DNA of 64,000 nucleotides, from the NCBI RefSeq assembly GCF_905480005.1, contig NZ_CAJQOO010000011.1, positions 41,784 through 105,783 of the forward strand, given 5' to 3'. Position 1 is the stretch's first letter. Every line of letters begins with the position of its first letter. Shown here one piece after another: positions 8,762-19,437 of the stretch. The DNA comes from an uncultured Maricaulis sp. GTDB taxonomy: Bacteria; Pseudomonadota; Alphaproteobacteria; Caulobacterales; Maricaulaceae. Both the position numbers and the translations under genes were made by a program. The notes below the pieces were generated by a model. It had not been told where the DNA came from, ran no database searches, and saw only the letters and a program-made list of their open reading frames with translations.

Positions 8762-9357
8762 GCGATGTCAGCCTCGTAAGCGTCGATGGCGTCGGCATGG
8801 CTCATCAGGAAGCCGAGCGGATCCGTGCCTTCCATCAGGCAGTGTTTGGCAAAGGGTTCGATCTCGAAATCGAAACTCGGGCCATTGCCCAGATCAACAT
8901 GCTGGCTGGCCAGATCGATCCTGATTGAAATGCCGGGATTGGCGAGCAACCAGTGATGAGCCGCCTCCGGCGCGACGATCGGAAGCAGTCCGTTGCGGGC
9001 AGAGTTCGAGCGGAAAATGTCGGCGAACTCGCTGGAGATGACGGCCCGGAAGCCGAAATCATGCAGGGCCCAGGGCGCATGTTCGCGCGACGAGCCACAT
9101 CCGAAATTGCGACCGGCAACGAGAACCCGGCAGGCAGCGGTGTCGAGGCTGTTCAGTGAAACGGCATCAAGCGGCCTGCCGTCTCCGTCATAACGCCAGT
9201 CATGAAAGGCCAGCCTGCCCAGACCGTCCCGTGTGGTCGTGGTCAGGAAACGGGCCGGAATGATCTGGTCGGTATCAATGTCTTCCTGATCGATGACAAA
9301 GGTCCGGCTGTCGATCTGGCGGACATCATCCTGAGTCTTTGGAGCAGGATCAGGCAT
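8758..9357 (-). CDS. leuD: 3-isopropylmalate dehydratase small subunit
   Basis: '[34 protein letters not shown]', '[38 protein letters not shown]'. Confidence 0.97.
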   Translation of the reverse strand: MPDPAPKTQDDVRQIDSRTFVIDQEDIDTDQIIPARFLTTTTRDGLGRLAFHDWRYDGDGRPLDAVSLNSLDTAACRVLVAGRNFGCGSSREHAPWALHDFGFRAVISSEFADIFRSNSARNGLLPIVAPEAAHHWLLANPGISIRIDLASQHVDLGNGPSFDFEIEPFAKHCLMEGTDPLGFLMSHADAIDAYEADIA

Positions 9358-10789
9358 GGGCGGGCTCCATCAATTCGGCGGGTTCGATGACATGCCCTGC
9401 AATCGCGGCGGCCGCGGTGGTTGCCGGGCTGGCCAATATGGTACGGACGCCAGGGCCCTGGCGGCCTTCGAAATTCCGGTTCGAAGTCGAGACGACCAAC
9501 TGGCCGGGTTCGCCCCGATCGCCGTTCATCGCGATACACATGGAGCAGCCGGGCTGACGCCATTCGGCGCCGGCTTCGATGAAGATCCGGTCGAGACCTT
9601 CCGCCTCGGCCTGGGCCCTGACGGCAACCGAACCGGGCACGATGAGCGCGCGAATGCCGTCCGCCACCCGCCGACCGCTCATGATGGCGGCCGCCTCGCG
9701 CAGATCGGTGATGCGGGAATTGGTGCAGGAGCCGATAAAGACCTGATCAACGCGTGCGCCGGCCACCGGCTTTCCGGCCTCGAGGCCCATATAGGCGAGC
9801 GCCTTCTTCTGGGATGCGGTGCGCGGCGTCGGAATGGGCGTGTTGACGGCGATGCCGGTATCCGGGGCTGTGCCCCAGGTCACCATCGGCCGGATCGACG
9901 CGGCGTCAATCATGACCTCCTGGTCAAAGCGGGCTCCCGGGTCGCTGCGCAGAGTCGCCCAATGGGCGACCGCGGCGTCCCACTCGGCGCCTTGCGGGCA
10001 GTGTTCGCGGCCTTTCAGCCAGTCGAAAGTGGTTTCGTCCGGCGCGATCATGCCCGCACGGGCACCAGCCTCGATTGACATGTTGCAGACCGTCATCCGG
10101 CCTTCCATGTCGAGGGCCTCGATCGCGCTGCCAGCATACTCGATTACGCACCCGGTGCCGCCATCGACTCCGAGTTCGGCGATGATGGCGAGGATGATAT
10201 CCTTGGCCGAAATGCCCGTCGCGATCTCGCCATCGACGGTCACGCGCATGGATTTCGGCTTGCGCTGCAGAAGGCATTGCGACGCCAGGACATGGCCGAC
10301 TTCCGTGGTGCCGATGCCGAAGGCGAGGCCCCCGAAGGCGCCATGAGTGGCCGTATGGCTGTCACCGCACACAATTGTCATGCCCGGTTGTGTCGCGCCC
10401 AGTTCCGGCCCGATCACATGGACAACGCCGCGATGACCGCTGCCCCAGCCATGCAGGGTGATGCCGTGCTTTTTCGCATTGTCCTGCAGGCGCTCGACCT
10501 GGCTCTGCGCCGCCTTGGTCGCATAGGGCGGCGTCTCGCCCGGCGCAAAGTCGAGCGTCGGCGTGGCATGGTCGATCGTTGCCAGGGTGCGGTCGGGGCG
10601 ACGCACGCCCAGCCCGCGCTCATCGAGCACGGAGAAAGCCTGCGGTGAGGTCACTTCATGCACGAGATGCAGGTCGATATAGAGCAGACCCGGCGTCTCC
10701 ACCGTTTCGTCCCGAACCTGGTGAGCCTCCCAGACCTTGTCGAACAGGGAGCGCGGGGCCTCGCCCGTGCGCTCAGTCTCAGGCGACAT
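9350..10789 (-). CDS. leuC: 3-isopropylmalate dehydratase large subunit
   Basis: '[34 protein letters not shown]', '[21 protein letters not shown]', 'REPGCSMC'-type motif; start placed at [25 protein letters not shown]. Confidence 0.96.
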   Translation of the reverse strand: MSPETERTGEAPRSLFDKVWEAHQVRDETVETPGLLYIDLHLVHEVTSPQAFSVLDERGLGVRRPDRTLATIDHATPTLDFAPGETPPYATKAAQSQVERLQDNAKKHGITLHGWGSGHRGVVHVIGPELGATQPGMTIVCGDSHTATHGAFGGLAFGIGTTEVGHVLASQCLLQRKPKSMRVTVDGEIATGISAKDIILAIIAELGVDGGTGCVIEYAGSAIEALDMEGRMTVCNMSIEAGARAGMIAPDETTFDWLKGREHCPQGAEWDAAVAHWATLRSDPGARFDQEVMIDAASIRPMVTWGTAPDTGIAVNTPIPTPRTASQKKALAYMGLEAGKPVAGARVDQVFIGSCTNSRITDLREAAAIMSGRRVADGIRALIVPGSVAVRAQAEAEGLDRIFIEAGAEWRQPGCSMCIAMNGDRGEPGQLVVSTSNRNFEGRQGPGVRTILASPATTAAAAIAGHVIEPAELMEPAHA

Positions 10790-11735
10790 GCTGAACCTCC
10801 ATCGCATTGTCCTGGACCGGCTGCAGCCAGCCATGACGGTCCGGCGTATCGCCGGAGAACAGGCCGAAGAAGCGCTCCTGCATCAGTTCCGCTATCGGTC
10901 CCCGACCGCCCGCGCGAACAACATGTCCGTCGACCGAGCGGACCGGAGTGATCTCTGCTGCCGTGCCGGTGAAGAAAATCTCGTCGGCGAAGTAGAGGCT
11001 CTCGCGGGACAGGGTCTGCTCGCGGACATCGAAACCTTCCGCCTCGGCCAGTTTCATCACCGAATCCCGGGTCAGGCCTGACAGGATGGAGGCCGAGCTC
11101 GGCGGGGTGCGGATGACGCCATCGGAGACGACGAAGATGTTCTCCCCGGCGCCTTCCGACACCAGACCATTGACGTCCAGACCAATGCCTTCGTCGAAGC
11201 CACGCGAATGCGCCTCATGGCTGATCAACATGGAAGACAGATAATTTCCGCCCGCCTTGGCGCCGGTTGGAATGGTGTTCGGGGCCGGTCGGCTCCACGA
11301 GGAAATGCAGCAATCCACGCCCTTGGTCAGCGCTTCCTCACCGAGATAGGCGCCCCAGGGGAAGGCGGCGATGCAGATTTCAGGCTTGCTGTCGGCACCC
11401 GGCAGGACACCGATCCCGCCATAGCCGAAAAAGGCGACCGGGCGAATATAGGCGTCCTTCAGATGATTGGACCGGATCACCATCCGGCAGGCCGCTTCGA
11501 CCTCTGCTTCGGTGTGCTCGATCGGCATGTGATAGACCTTGGCGCTGTTGAACAGTCGCTTGATGTGGTCGGTCAGCCGAAAGATGTGCGGGCCGGTCGG
11601 CGTGTCGTAGCAGCGGATCCCCTCGAAGACGGAGGAGCCGTAATGCAAAGCGTGTGAGAGAACATGCGTCTGGGCTTCGTGCCAGTCGATCAGTTCGCCG
11701 TTGCGCCAGATGAAGTCGGTTTCCTGGATTGCCAT
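10779..11735 (-). CDS. ilvE: Branched-chain amino acid aminotransferase (class IV)
   Basis: '[32 protein letters not shown]', '[28 protein letters not shown]'. Confidence 0.96.
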   Translation of the reverse strand: MAIQETDFIWRNGELIDWHEAQTHVLSHALHYGSSVFEGIRCYDTPTGPHIFRLTDHIKRLFNSAKVYHMPIEHTEAEVEAACRMVIRSNHLKDAYIRPVAFFGYGGIGVLPGADSKPEICIAAFPWGAYLGEEALTKGVDCCISSWSRPAPNTIPTGAKAGGNYLSSMLISHEAHSRGFDEGIGLDVNGLVSEGAGENIFVVSDGVIRTPPSSASILSGLTRDSVMKLAEAEGFDVREQTLSRESLYFADEIFFTGTAAEITPVRSVDGHVVRAGGRGPIAELMQERFFGLFSGDTPDRHGWLQPVQDNAMEVQHVA

Positions 11736-11749
11736 TTTACTGTGTCCTG

Positions 11750-13351
11750 TCAGACGGCCTGAGCCGGTTGTTTCTGGGTCATGTCGGCCCGGCCATAGGC
11801 CTCACCGCGATCGAGTGTGAAGAGCAGCGAGTCGATGGCTGCGGTGACGATATCGGGGCCACGCGCGCGCCCGGAGAAGATCGTGCCGTCAATGTCGATG
11901 CTGATATCGGCAACGAATTCGCGACCGGTCGCGGTCGATCGCATGCGGGTCTCCAGAGCCGTCACGGTGGCGTCCGTGCCGGTGATACGCTGGACCGCCG
12001 CAAAGGCGGCCGCAATCGGGCCGTCGCCGGACGCGATGTCGGAGACGCGGCCGCGGTCGGGATGCTCCAGTTCAATGCGGGCAAACTGTTTGGGTTGGCG
12101 ACCGGCCGTTGTGCGCAACTCGGTGCGCAGAACGGTCCAGCGCGAACCGCTGGGGGAGAAGCCTTCCATCATGGCAACCAGATCGGCATCATTCACTTCG
12201 CCCAGCTCATCGGCCAGGTGTTTGAAATCCTTGAAGACCTGGTTCAGCTTGTCCGGGTCGGGCTGATAGCCCAGCTTGGCCAGGCGCTGGACCAGGGCGT
12301 GCTTGCCTGAGTGCTTGCCCAGCACCAGGGCCGAGCCCGGCGCTCCGACGCTTTCCGGTGTCATGATCTCATAGGTCCGGCGGTCGGAAATCATGCCGTG
12401 CTGATGGATGCCGGCCTCGTGGGCAAAGGCATTCTTGCCGACGATAGCCTTGTTGGGCGCGACCGCGGTACCGGTCACCCGGGCCAGGCGCTGGCTGGCC
12501 GACCAGATCTTGGTGGCGTCGACATGGCTGACAGCCGGGAAGATGTCGGCCCGGACCTGCAAGGCCATGACGATTTCCTCCAGCGAGCAATTGCCGGCGC
12601 GCTCGCCGATCCCGTTGATCGCGCATTCGACCTGGCGGGCCCCGCCCTTTACGGCGGCGAGCGAATTGGAGACGGCCAGTCCCAGGTCATTGTGGCAATG
12701 GGCGGAGAAGATCACATGGTCCGGGCGCTGGACCTGGGCGACAAGTTTCTCGAACACGGCGCGGATCTCGTCCGGTTCGGAATAGCCGACCGTGTCGGGA
12801 ACGTTCAGGACATCGGCGCCATGGGCGGCGGCACAGGCCATGGCCTCGACCAGGAAATCCGGCTCGGTGCGCAGGGCATCTTCGGCGGAGAATTCGATCT
12901 CATCGAATGTGCCCGCCGCGTGCCGGAGGCAACGCTCGATCGTCTGCAGCACTTCGCGGCGCGACATGCGCAGCTTGGCCTCGCGATGGATGGGACTGGT
13001 CGCGATGAAGATATGCAGGCGTTTGCGATGCGCCGGTTCGAGCGCGTGGGCAGCCGCATCGATGTCCTTCTCATTGGCGCGCGCCAGCGAGCACAGGGTG
13101 GAATTGCGGATTTCCGATGCGATCAGGCGGATGGCCTCGCTGTCGCCGGGCGAGGCCGCAGCGAAGCCGGCCTCGATCGTATCGACCCGCATGGCCTCGA
13201 GCAGGTGCGCAATTTCCAGTTTTTCCGCCGGGTTCATGGAGAAGCCCGGAGCCTGTTCACCATCGCGCAGCGTGGTGTCGAAGATATGCAACCGGTCCGG
13301 CTGCGGGGTGTTCACAGATGTCAGTGTCGGGGCGGGCATGCTTGCCTCCAT
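11750..13351 (-). CDS. leuA: 2-isopropylmalate synthase
   Basis: 'LHIFDTTLRDGEQAPGFSMNPAEKLEIAHLLE', 'HCHNDLGLAVSNSLAAVKGGARQVECAINGIGERAGNCSLEEI', 'HQHGM'. Confidence 0.96.
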   Translation of the reverse strand: MEASMPAPTLTSVNTPQPDRLHIFDTTLRDGEQAPGFSMNPAEKLEIAHLLEAMRVDTIEAGFAAASPGDSEAIRLIASEIRNSTLCSLARANEKDIDAAAHALEPAHRKRLHIFIATSPIHREAKLRMSRREVLQTIERCLRHAAGTFDEIEFSAEDALRTEPDFLVEAMACAAAHGADVLNVPDTVGYSEPDEIRAVFEKLVAQVQRPDHVIFSAHCHNDLGLAVSNSLAAVKGGARQVECAINGIGERAGNCSLEEIVMALQVRADIFPAVSHVDATKIWSASQRLARVTGTAVAPNKAIVGKNAFAHEAGIHQHGMISDRRTYEIMTPESVGAPGSALVLGKHSGKHALVQRLAKLGYQPDPDKLNQVFKDFKHLADELGEVNDADLVAMMEGFSPSGSRWTVLRTELRTTAGRQPKQFARIELEHPDRGRVSDIASGDGPIAAAFAAVQRITGTDATVTALETRMRSTATGREFVADISIDIDGTIFSGRARGPDIVTAAIDSLLFTLDRGEAYGRADMTQKQPAQAV

Positions 13352-13641
13352 CGATGGGGCGTACCGGCTGCCTGGGCAGCGATTTCCGGGGCAATCTGGG
13401 GCTCGAAATCGGGCGTGAAGACGCCGCGCACGTCGAGCAGGCGCGCGACCTGGCGGGCCAGCACATCCATGTTGCGCGCGTCATCGCGGGCATCGAGCGA
13501 CATGGTCACTGTGGACTGACCGTTCGATGAGGCCGCCTTGTCGAGCGTTGCAATGGTGAAGCCGCGGCGTTCGACAAGACCGATAAGCCGCATCAGGGCG
13601 CCTTCTGCGTCAGCGATATCAATACGAAGCAAGGTGCGCAT
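13321..13641 (-). CDS. Short ACT-domain acetolactate synthase regulatory subunit (IlvM/IlvN-like)
   Basis: 'LLRIDIADAEGALMRLIGLVERRGFTIATLDKA' ACT domain; 106 aa, between acetolactate synthase large subunit and leuA; C-terminus overlaps leuA start. Confidence 0.85.
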   Translation of the reverse strand: MRTLLRIDIADAEGALMRLIGLVERRGFTIATLDKAASSNGQSTVTMSLDARDDARNMDVLARQVARLLDVRGVFTPDFEPQIAPEIAAQAAGTPHRWRQACPPRH

Positions 13642-13643
13642 GA

Positions 13644-15365
13644 TCAGTTCTCCATCATGTCGGCATTGGACGCGCCCGGCGGCACAAGCGGCCAGACATT
13701 CTCACGCGGGTCGATCAGGACGTGCGCCAGTATGGGGCCGCGTGCCTTGAGCAGGCGGTCGATCGCCGCGGGCACTTCCTCGCGGCTGTGAACGGTGAAC
13801 GCCTCGATGCCGAAGGCATGGGCCACTTCCGCGAAATCGGGGTTGTCGTAGAGGTCGATCTCGGAAAAATTCTCTTCGAAGAAATACTCCTGCCATTGCC
13901 GAACCAGGCCCAGCGAGGCGTTGTCCAGCAGCAAAATCTTGACCGGCACGCCATAGCGGCGGGCCGTGGCCAATTCCTGGATATTCATCATGATCGAGCC
14001 GTCGCCGGTGATGGTGACGACCTTGGCATCCGGCCGCGTCATCGCAGCGCCGATTCCGGCAGGCAGGCCATAGCCCATCGCGCCCAGGCCCGCTGAGGTC
14101 AGATGGTGTTCCGGGCGCGAGAAACGGCAATGCTGGGCCACCCACATCTGGTGCTGGCCGACATCGCAGGCGGCGATGAAGTCATCGCCAGCGACTTCCG
14201 ACAATTCCTTCAGCATGGCCGGGGCATAAACGCCGGAACCTGGCGCGTCATAGCGGAAGGCGTGACGGTGTTTGCGCTCGATACAGGTGTCGCGCCACGC
14301 CGCAATATCCAGCCAGTCATTGGTGATGCCGGCGAGGATTTCCGTGATGTCGCCGGCCAGGCCGATCTCGGCCCGGCGCAGCTTGTCGATCTCGGCGGCA
14401 TCGCCGTCGATATGAATGATCCGGGCGCCGGGCGCGAAACTGTCCAGACGACCCGTCGCCCGGTCATCGAAGCGCGCACCGCAACAGATCAGCAGATCGC
14501 TTTCATCGACCGCCACATTGGCCGCGCGTCCGCCATGCATGCCCAGCATGCCGAGATAGGTCTCGCTGTCGGGGTGGGCACAGCCCAGGCCCTTCAGTGT
14601 GGCGACTGCGGGTATGCCGGTGCGCGCCATGAAGTCGCGCACGGCGTCGACGGCACCGCCCAAGGTGACGCCGCCACCGATGTAGAGGACGGGGCGGTCC
14701 GATTGGGCCAGCAGGGCCGTCGCGCTCGCCAGGTCTGATTCTGGCGGGCTCGGCGGCCCGGCCTCAGGCCGAGACCCTGGGGGAAAGGTGGGGTACGCCT
14801 CGGCTTGTAGGACATCCTTCGGCAGATCGATCAGGACCGGGCCGGGGCGTCCGCCCTCCGCGATCTGGAAGGCTTCCGCGATCATTTCCGGGATCCGCAT
14901 CGGATCGCGGATAATGATCGAATGTTTCACGACCGGCATGGACATGCCGAAGACATCGACTTCCTGGAAAGCGTCGGTCCCCATCAGTCCGGACGGAACC
15001 TGGCCGGTGAGGATGATCATCGGGACGCTGTCCAGATAGGCATTGGCGATGCCGGTCAGGAGGTTGGTGGCGCCCGGTCCGGACGTGGCCAGACAGACGC
15101 CGGCCTTGCCGGTCAGGCGCGCCTGGGCATCGGCCGCGAATGCGGCGGCCTGTTCGTGGCGGACCAGGATATGCTTCAGGGACGAGCCGGTCAGCGCGTC
15201 ATAGACCGGCATGATGGCCCCGCCCGGATAGCCGAAGACCCGGGTCACACCCAACGCTTCCAGTGTCCGTACGACCGCATGCGCCCCGGTCTGGCGGGTA
15301 CGCGTCTGTGCGGCGTCGGCAGCGGAGGCCGTGTCGTCGATCTCGGTGGCGGGCAGGGCCGTCAT
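13644..15365 (-). CDS. ilvB: Acetolactate synthase large subunit (ThDP-dependent)
   Basis: 'GVTRVFGYPGGAIMPVYDAL', 'GKAGVCLATSGPGATNLLTGIANAYLDSVPMIILTGQV', 'VVTITGDGSIMMNIQELATARRYGVPVKILLLDNASLGLVRQWQ'. Confidence 0.96.
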   Translation of the reverse strand: MTALPATEIDDTASAADAAQTRTRQTGAHAVVRTLEALGVTRVFGYPGGAIMPVYDALTGSSLKHILVRHEQAAAFAADAQARLTGKAGVCLATSGPGATNLLTGIANAYLDSVPMIILTGQVPSGLMGTDAFQEVDVFGMSMPVVKHSIIIRDPMRIPEMIAEAFQIAEGGRPGPVLIDLPKDVLQAEAYPTFPPGSRPEAGPPSPPESDLASATALLAQSDRPVLYIGGGVTLGGAVDAVRDFMARTGIPAVATLKGLGCAHPDSETYLGMLGMHGGRAANVAVDESDLLICCGARFDDRATGRLDSFAPGARIIHIDGDAAEIDKLRRAEIGLAGDITEILAGITNDWLDIAAWRDTCIERKHRHAFRYDAPGSGVYAPAMLKELSEVAGDDFIAACDVGQHQMWVAQHCRFSRPEHHLTSAGLGAMGYGLPAGIGAAMTRPDAKVVTITGDGSIMMNIQELATARRYGVPVKILLLDNASLGLVRQWQEYFFEENFSEIDLYDNPDFAEVAHAFGIEAFTVHSREEVPAAIDRLLKARGPILAHVLIDPRENVWPLVPPGASNADMMEN

Positions 15366-15400
15366 CACATCTCGTCCTTCTTCTTCTCGTCGTGCGCCGG

Positions 15401-16417
15401 TCAGGCGTTCGCGCCGGGCTGCAGCCACGGCATGTCGGCGCGCAGGGCGGCGCCGGTTTTCTCGATCGGATGTTCCAGATCCTTGCGCAGCAGGGCCTGG
15501 TATTGCGGCTTGCCGGCCTGGTTCTCGGTGATCCAGTCGCGCGCGAAAGTGCCGTCCTGGATGTCCTTGAGAACCTCACGCATGCGCGCGCGGGTCTCGT
15601 CATTGATGACGCGGGGTCCCGAGCGCAGATCGCCGTAAATGGCGGTCTCCGAGATGAATTCATGCATCTTGGCCATTCCGCCTTCATAGAGGAGGTCGAC
15701 GATCAGCTTGAGCTCGTGCAGGCATTCGAAATAGGCCACTTCCGGCTGGTAGCCGGCATCAACCAGGGTCTCATAGCCCGCCATGACCAGCTCGGTTGCG
15801 CCGCCGCACAGGACGGCCTGCTCGCCGAACAGATCGGTCTCGGTTTCCTCGGCGAAAGTCGTCTCGATCACGCCGGAATTGGCGCCGCCAATGCAGGATG
15901 TGTAGGCCAGTGCCCGCTCCCGGGCTTCGCCGGTCGCATCCTGCTGGACGGCGAACAGGCAAGGCACACCGCGGCCGATTTCGTATTCGCGGCGAACCAG
16001 ATCGCCCGGACCTTTCGGAGCGACCAGCATGATATCGACGCCTTCCGGCGGGGTGACACGGCCGAAATGGACCGAGAAGCCGTGCGCGAACAGAACCGCA
16101 TCGCCGGGAGACAGGTTGGGTGCGATGGATTCGCGGAACAGGGCTTCATGGCTCATGTCCGGGGTCAGGATGGCAATCAGCTTGCCGGCCTTGGTGGCCT
16201 CTTCCGGCGTCGCCGTCTTGAGGCCGTCAGCCTTGGCTTTCTTCTCGCCGGCACCGCCGGGGCGAACACCGACCGTGACGTCACAGCCGCTGTCCTTGAG
16301 GTTCATGGCATGGGCACGGCCCTGGCTGCCATAGCCGATAACGGCGACCGGTTGGGCCTTGAAGGCTGTCGTGTCGACCTCGAAGGCGGCACGGCGGGAC
16401 GGGGTGGAGGCAGTCAT
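15401..16417 (-). CDS. ilvC: Ketol-acid reductoisomerase (class I)
   Basis: '[31 protein letters not shown]', '[30 protein letters not shown]', '[50 protein letters not shown]'. Confidence 0.97.
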   Translation of the reverse strand: MTASTPSRRAAFEVDTTAFKAQPVAVIGYGSQGRAHAMNLKDSGCDVTVGVRPGGAGEKKAKADGLKTATPEEATKAGKLIAILTPDMSHEALFRESIAPNLSPGDAVLFAHGFSVHFGRVTPPEGVDIMLVAPKGPGDLVRREYEIGRGVPCLFAVQQDATGEARERALAYTSCIGGANSGVIETTFAEETETDLFGEQAVLCGGATELVMAGYETLVDAGYQPEVAYFECLHELKLIVDLLYEGGMAKMHEFISETAIYGDLRSGPRVINDETRARMREVLKDIQDGTFARDWITENQAGKPQYQALLRKDLEHPIEKTGAALRADMPWLQPGANA

Positions 16418-18135
16418 GCGGGCATCTCCTGCTTGGATGATGTGTGTGTGGGGCGCGCCGTCGCTGCAGGCGGCGGAGCGATGAGAGTGGTGGCACCGCG
16501 CGCGGCCGAAGAGACCAGGGCGGCATATTTGGCGAAGACACCGGTCGGCGCAGGCCGGCCGGATGAGGAGGGTGGACGGCTGGCGAGGTCCGCCTCGACA
16601 TCGATGCGCCGTGTGGCCACATCGATGCGGATGATGTCGCCATTGCGGATGCGGCCGATCGGCCCGCCATCGGCAGCTTCCGGGCTGACATGGCCAATGA
16701 CGAAACCTTTGGAGGCGCCGGAAAAACGGCCATCCGTGATCAGGGCCACATCGCCGGCCAGACCCTGGCCGACCAGGGCAGCGGTGACGCCCAGCATTTC
16801 ACGCATGCCGGGACCGCCCTTGGGACCCTCATTGCGGATGACGAGAATGTCGCCGGCCTTGACCGCATTGGCCTCGACCGCGGCGAAGGCATCCTCCTCG
16901 CATTCAAACACCCGGGCCGGACCGGAGAATTCAGTGCGGTCATGCCCGGACAGTTTGAGCACGGCGCCTTCGGGCGCCAGATCACCCGTCAGGACCCGGA
17001 AGCCGCCGTCGGCCTTGACCGGCTTGGCGACTGAATGGATGACCCGTTGATTGAGGCTTTCCTCGGCGCTTGCGCATTCGGCGTGCAGGCTCTCTCCGGT
17101 GACGGTCGGCGTGTCAGCCAGCAGGCCGCCTTCGATCAGGCGCTGGCCGAACAGGCGCGAGCCGCCGGCCAGAAACATGTGGTGGGCCAGGAAGCGCCCG
17201 CCCGGCTTCAGGTCGGTGATCACCGGCGCTGCGCTGGAAATCCGGTCGAAATCGGCGATATCGAAGTCCACGCCCGCTTCCGCGGCGATCGCGGCGACAT
17301 GCAGGACGGCATTGGTTGAACCGCCCGAGGCCGAGGCGGCGATAACTGCATTGCGCAGGGAATCCTCGGTGATGAAGCGACGCGCGGTGGTGCCAGCCTT
17401 TGCCAGTTCGACGGCCAGGCGGCCGCAGCGCGCGGCGGCCTCCGGCTTGTCCGGATGGGGCGCGGGGATATCGTTCACGCCCATGGGGGACAGGCCCAGC
17501 ATGGTCAGGATCATCGCCATCGTATTGGCGGTGAACTGGCCACCGCAGGCGCCCGCGCCAGGGCAGGCGGCCTTCTCGACTTTCGTCAGGCCGGCATCAT
17601 CCAGCGTTCCTGCAGCATGGGCGCCGACGGCTTCGAACACGTCCTGGATCGACAGGGCCTGGTCGCCCAGCTTGCCCGGCATGATCGTGCCGCCATAGAG
17701 GATGCAGCCGGGCACATCCATGCGCGCCAGCGCCATGGCTGCGGCCGGGATGGTCTTGTCGCAACCGACCAGGATGACCACCCCATCCAGGCTGTGGCCG
17801 CGGGTCGCCAGCTCGATCGAGTCGGTGATGACCTCGCGCGAGATCAGCGAGGCGCGCATGCCCTCAGTGCCCATCGAGATGCCGTCGGAGACGACGATGG
17901 TGTTGAAGTCGACCGGGTGGCCGCCGGCGTCACGGACCGCCTCGCGGACCGGTTCCGCCAGGTCAGCCAGATGCATGTTGCACGGGGTGACCGTGGTCCA
18001 TGTGTTGATGACACCGATCAACGGCTTGTCGAAGTCAGCATCCTCCATGCCGGTGGCACGCATCATCGCGCGGGCCGGCGCGCGGGCCGGACCGGCAGTG
18101 ATGGCATCTGAGGTCTTGCGGCTGTCGTGGGTCAT
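16414..18135 (-). CDS. ilvD: Dihydroxy-acid dehydratase
   Basis: '[36 protein letters not shown]', '[21 protein letters not shown]', '[29 protein letters not shown]'; start at ATG 18135 (track ORF start at 18162 runs into the leader terminator). Confidence 0.96.
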   Translation of the reverse strand: MTHDSRKTSDAITAGPARAPARAMMRATGMEDADFDKPLIGVINTWTTVTPCNMHLADLAEPVREAVRDAGGHPVDFNTIVVSDGISMGTEGMRASLISREVITDSIELATRGHSLDGVVILVGCDKTIPAAAMALARMDVPGCILYGGTIMPGKLGDQALSIQDVFEAVGAHAAGTLDDAGLTKVEKAACPGAGACGGQFTANTMAMILTMLGLSPMGVNDIPAPHPDKPEAAARCGRLAVELAKAGTTARRFITEDSLRNAVIAASASGGSTNAVLHVAAIAAEAGVDFDIADFDRISSAAPVITDLKPGGRFLAHHMFLAGGSRLFGQRLIEGGLLADTPTVTGESLHAECASAEESLNQRVIHSVAKPVKADGGFRVLTGDLAPEGAVLKLSGHDRTEFSGPARVFECEEDAFAAVEANAVKAGDILVIRNEGPKGGPGMREMLGVTAALVGQGLAGDVALITDGRFSGASKGFVIGHVSPEAADGGPIGRIRNGDIIRIDVATRRIDVEADLASRPPSSSGRPAPTGVFAKYAALVSSAARGATTLIAPPPAATARPTHTSSKQEMPA

Positions 18136-18156
18136 TGTCGTGTTCCGTGGCTCGAA

Positions 18157-18203
18157 ACACAAAAAAACCCCGCTCCGGGTTCCGGGAGCGGGGTTTTTTG
18201 TGT
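18157..18203 (-). terminator. Leader (attenuator) intrinsic terminator upstream of ilvD
   Basis: Minus strand CCCCGCTCC-CGGAACCC-GGAGCGGGG-TTTTTTT, located between leader peptide stop and ilvD start; palindromic with flanking ACACAAAAAA/TTTTTTTGTGT. Confidence 0.85.
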
Positions 18204-18226
18204 CTGCCGGTTGGCGAGGTCTCTCG

Positions 18227-18364
18227 TCAGGCAGGCGCGCTTACCGCTCCCGTTATGGTCGGGATAATAAGTACAAGTACGAGAAGGAGTAGGCCGAGCG
18301 CGTTCACCCGCTCGCCCGTCAGGGCAGCGGCCGGGGCAACCGGCAGAGCGTACGCATTGATCAT
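18227..18364 (-). CDS. Branched-chain amino acid leader peptide (ilvL-like), [45 protein letters not shown]
   Basis: Hand-translated from the reverse complement: ATG at 18364-18362 (GGAAAG Shine-Dalgarno-like 8 nt upstream) or alternative GTG at 18307; run of Leu/Val/Ile codons CTA CTC CTT CTC GTA CTT GTA CTT ATT ATC; TGA at 18229-18227; followed by antiterminator/terminator arms. Confidence 0.82.
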   Translation of the reverse strand: MINAYALPVAPAAALTGERVNALGLLLLVLVLIIPTITGAVSAPA

Positions 18365-18555
18365 CAGATCGGCTTTCCAGAACTCTATTGCGGTGCAACG
18401 TGACCCGGCTTTTTGGTTAAGGCAACCCCGACTTGGAAAAAAACTGCATCAAAGAGCAGGTTTCGACATTGCCGGGCATAATTATCCGGCAAGGAGGCGT
18501 TTCGCGCACAAGAATACTACGCGCTCGCGCGCGTGAAACAGTCTAGTTTGGCCGT

Positions 18556-18921
18556 ATGTGGATGAAGCGACTGATTTGGCGGGTGTTCGGCCTGGTTTGT
18601 GTAGGCCTGGCAATTGCCGGTGTGGTCTTGCCGCTCGTGCCGACCACCCCTTTCCTCTTGCTGGCTGCCTTCGCCTTCGCGCGGTCCTCACCCCGGCTTC
18701 ATGCCTGGCTCCTCGCCCACAAGCGTTTCGGTCCCTTGATCCGGAACTGGCAGGCGCATGGCAGCATCGATCGCAAATCCAAGCTTCTGGCCGTTGCCGC
18801 CATGCTCATGGCGTTGGTGTTGAGTATCGCCATGGGGGTGAGTGTGATGGTTATCGCGATCCAGATCATCGTCCTGTCCTGTGCCGCTTTCTTCATCCTG
18901 ACCCGTCCGGATGGCCCTTGA
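18556..18921 (+). CDS. YbaN/DUF454 family small membrane protein
   Basis: 'LVCVGLAIAGVVLPLVPTTPFLLLAAFAFARSSPRLHAWLLAHKRFGPLIRNWQAHGSIDRKSKLLA' is typical of DUF454. Confidence 0.85.
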   Translation: MWMKRLIWRVFGLVCVGLAIAGVVLPLVPTTPFLLLAAFAFARSSPRLHAWLLAHKRFGPLIRNWQAHGSIDRKSKLLAVAAMLMALVLSIAMGVSVMVIAIQIIVLSCAAFFILTRPDGP

Positions 18922-19301
18922 GCCGCCGTCGTATGCGGTAATTGAATCGCTTATCACCTTGCTTCATCGCCGGGCAGGGGCGCTCAATTCCGTGCAGCCT
19001 GACGGGTCTGACAAAAAAACTTCACGAAGCGGTTGACGGAAATTTGTGCACGCGCAGCAAATTTTCGGGCGACATCCGATCATGTCGCGACTCTGTGGAT
19101 TGAACTGCTGGCGGCGGCCGACGCCAGCCTCTTTCCAGGAGCAAATAATTCCAGATCGGACCGATATCGGGACTCCCGGTGAAATAAAATACCGCCCAAG
19201 GCGCACTGAAAGAAAAATGTTGCGATGCAGCAGAGTGCGTCCTAGGCTCTCGAAATCAAGAGTCGCCACAAGGTGACCTGACCACAGAGCGCAATTGATT
19301 G

Positions 19302-19332
19302 GATCCGCCGTCACACCTGTGTGACGCGGATC
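19302..19332. promoter_or_regulatory. Strong imperfect hairpin in long amt upstream region
   Basis: GATCCGCCGTCACA-CCTG-TGTGACGCGGATC inverted repeat (single bulge). Confidence 0.6.
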
Positions 19333-19400
19333 GTGAGTGATCGACCGGGCATCATATCCGGTCAGGGCGCCCCGCGTGGCGACCGCTACCTCATTGATCC

Positions 19401-19437
19401 TGAAAAGAGTTTTCAAGTGCTGCAGGAAGTCTGCAGC
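19401..19437. promoter_or_regulatory. Two adjacent small inverted repeats upstream of amt
   Basis: TGAAAA-GAG-TTTTCA (19401-19415) and GCTGCAG-GAAGT-CTGCAGC (19419-19437). Confidence 0.5.

Noticed and set aside
15263-17050. 595-aa plus-strand ORF
   Set aside because: Antisense across ilvB/ilvC/ilvD, which are unambiguous.
18136-18162. Upstream (TTG) start for ilvD in the ORF track
   Set aside because: It lies within the U-tract/terminator of the leader; ATG 18135 ([11 protein letters not shown]) is the plausible start.
18520-18540. CGCGCTCGCGCGCGTGA alternating purine-pyrimidine tract (possible Z-DNA)
   Set aside because: Short and expected in GC-rich DNA; no supporting structure.
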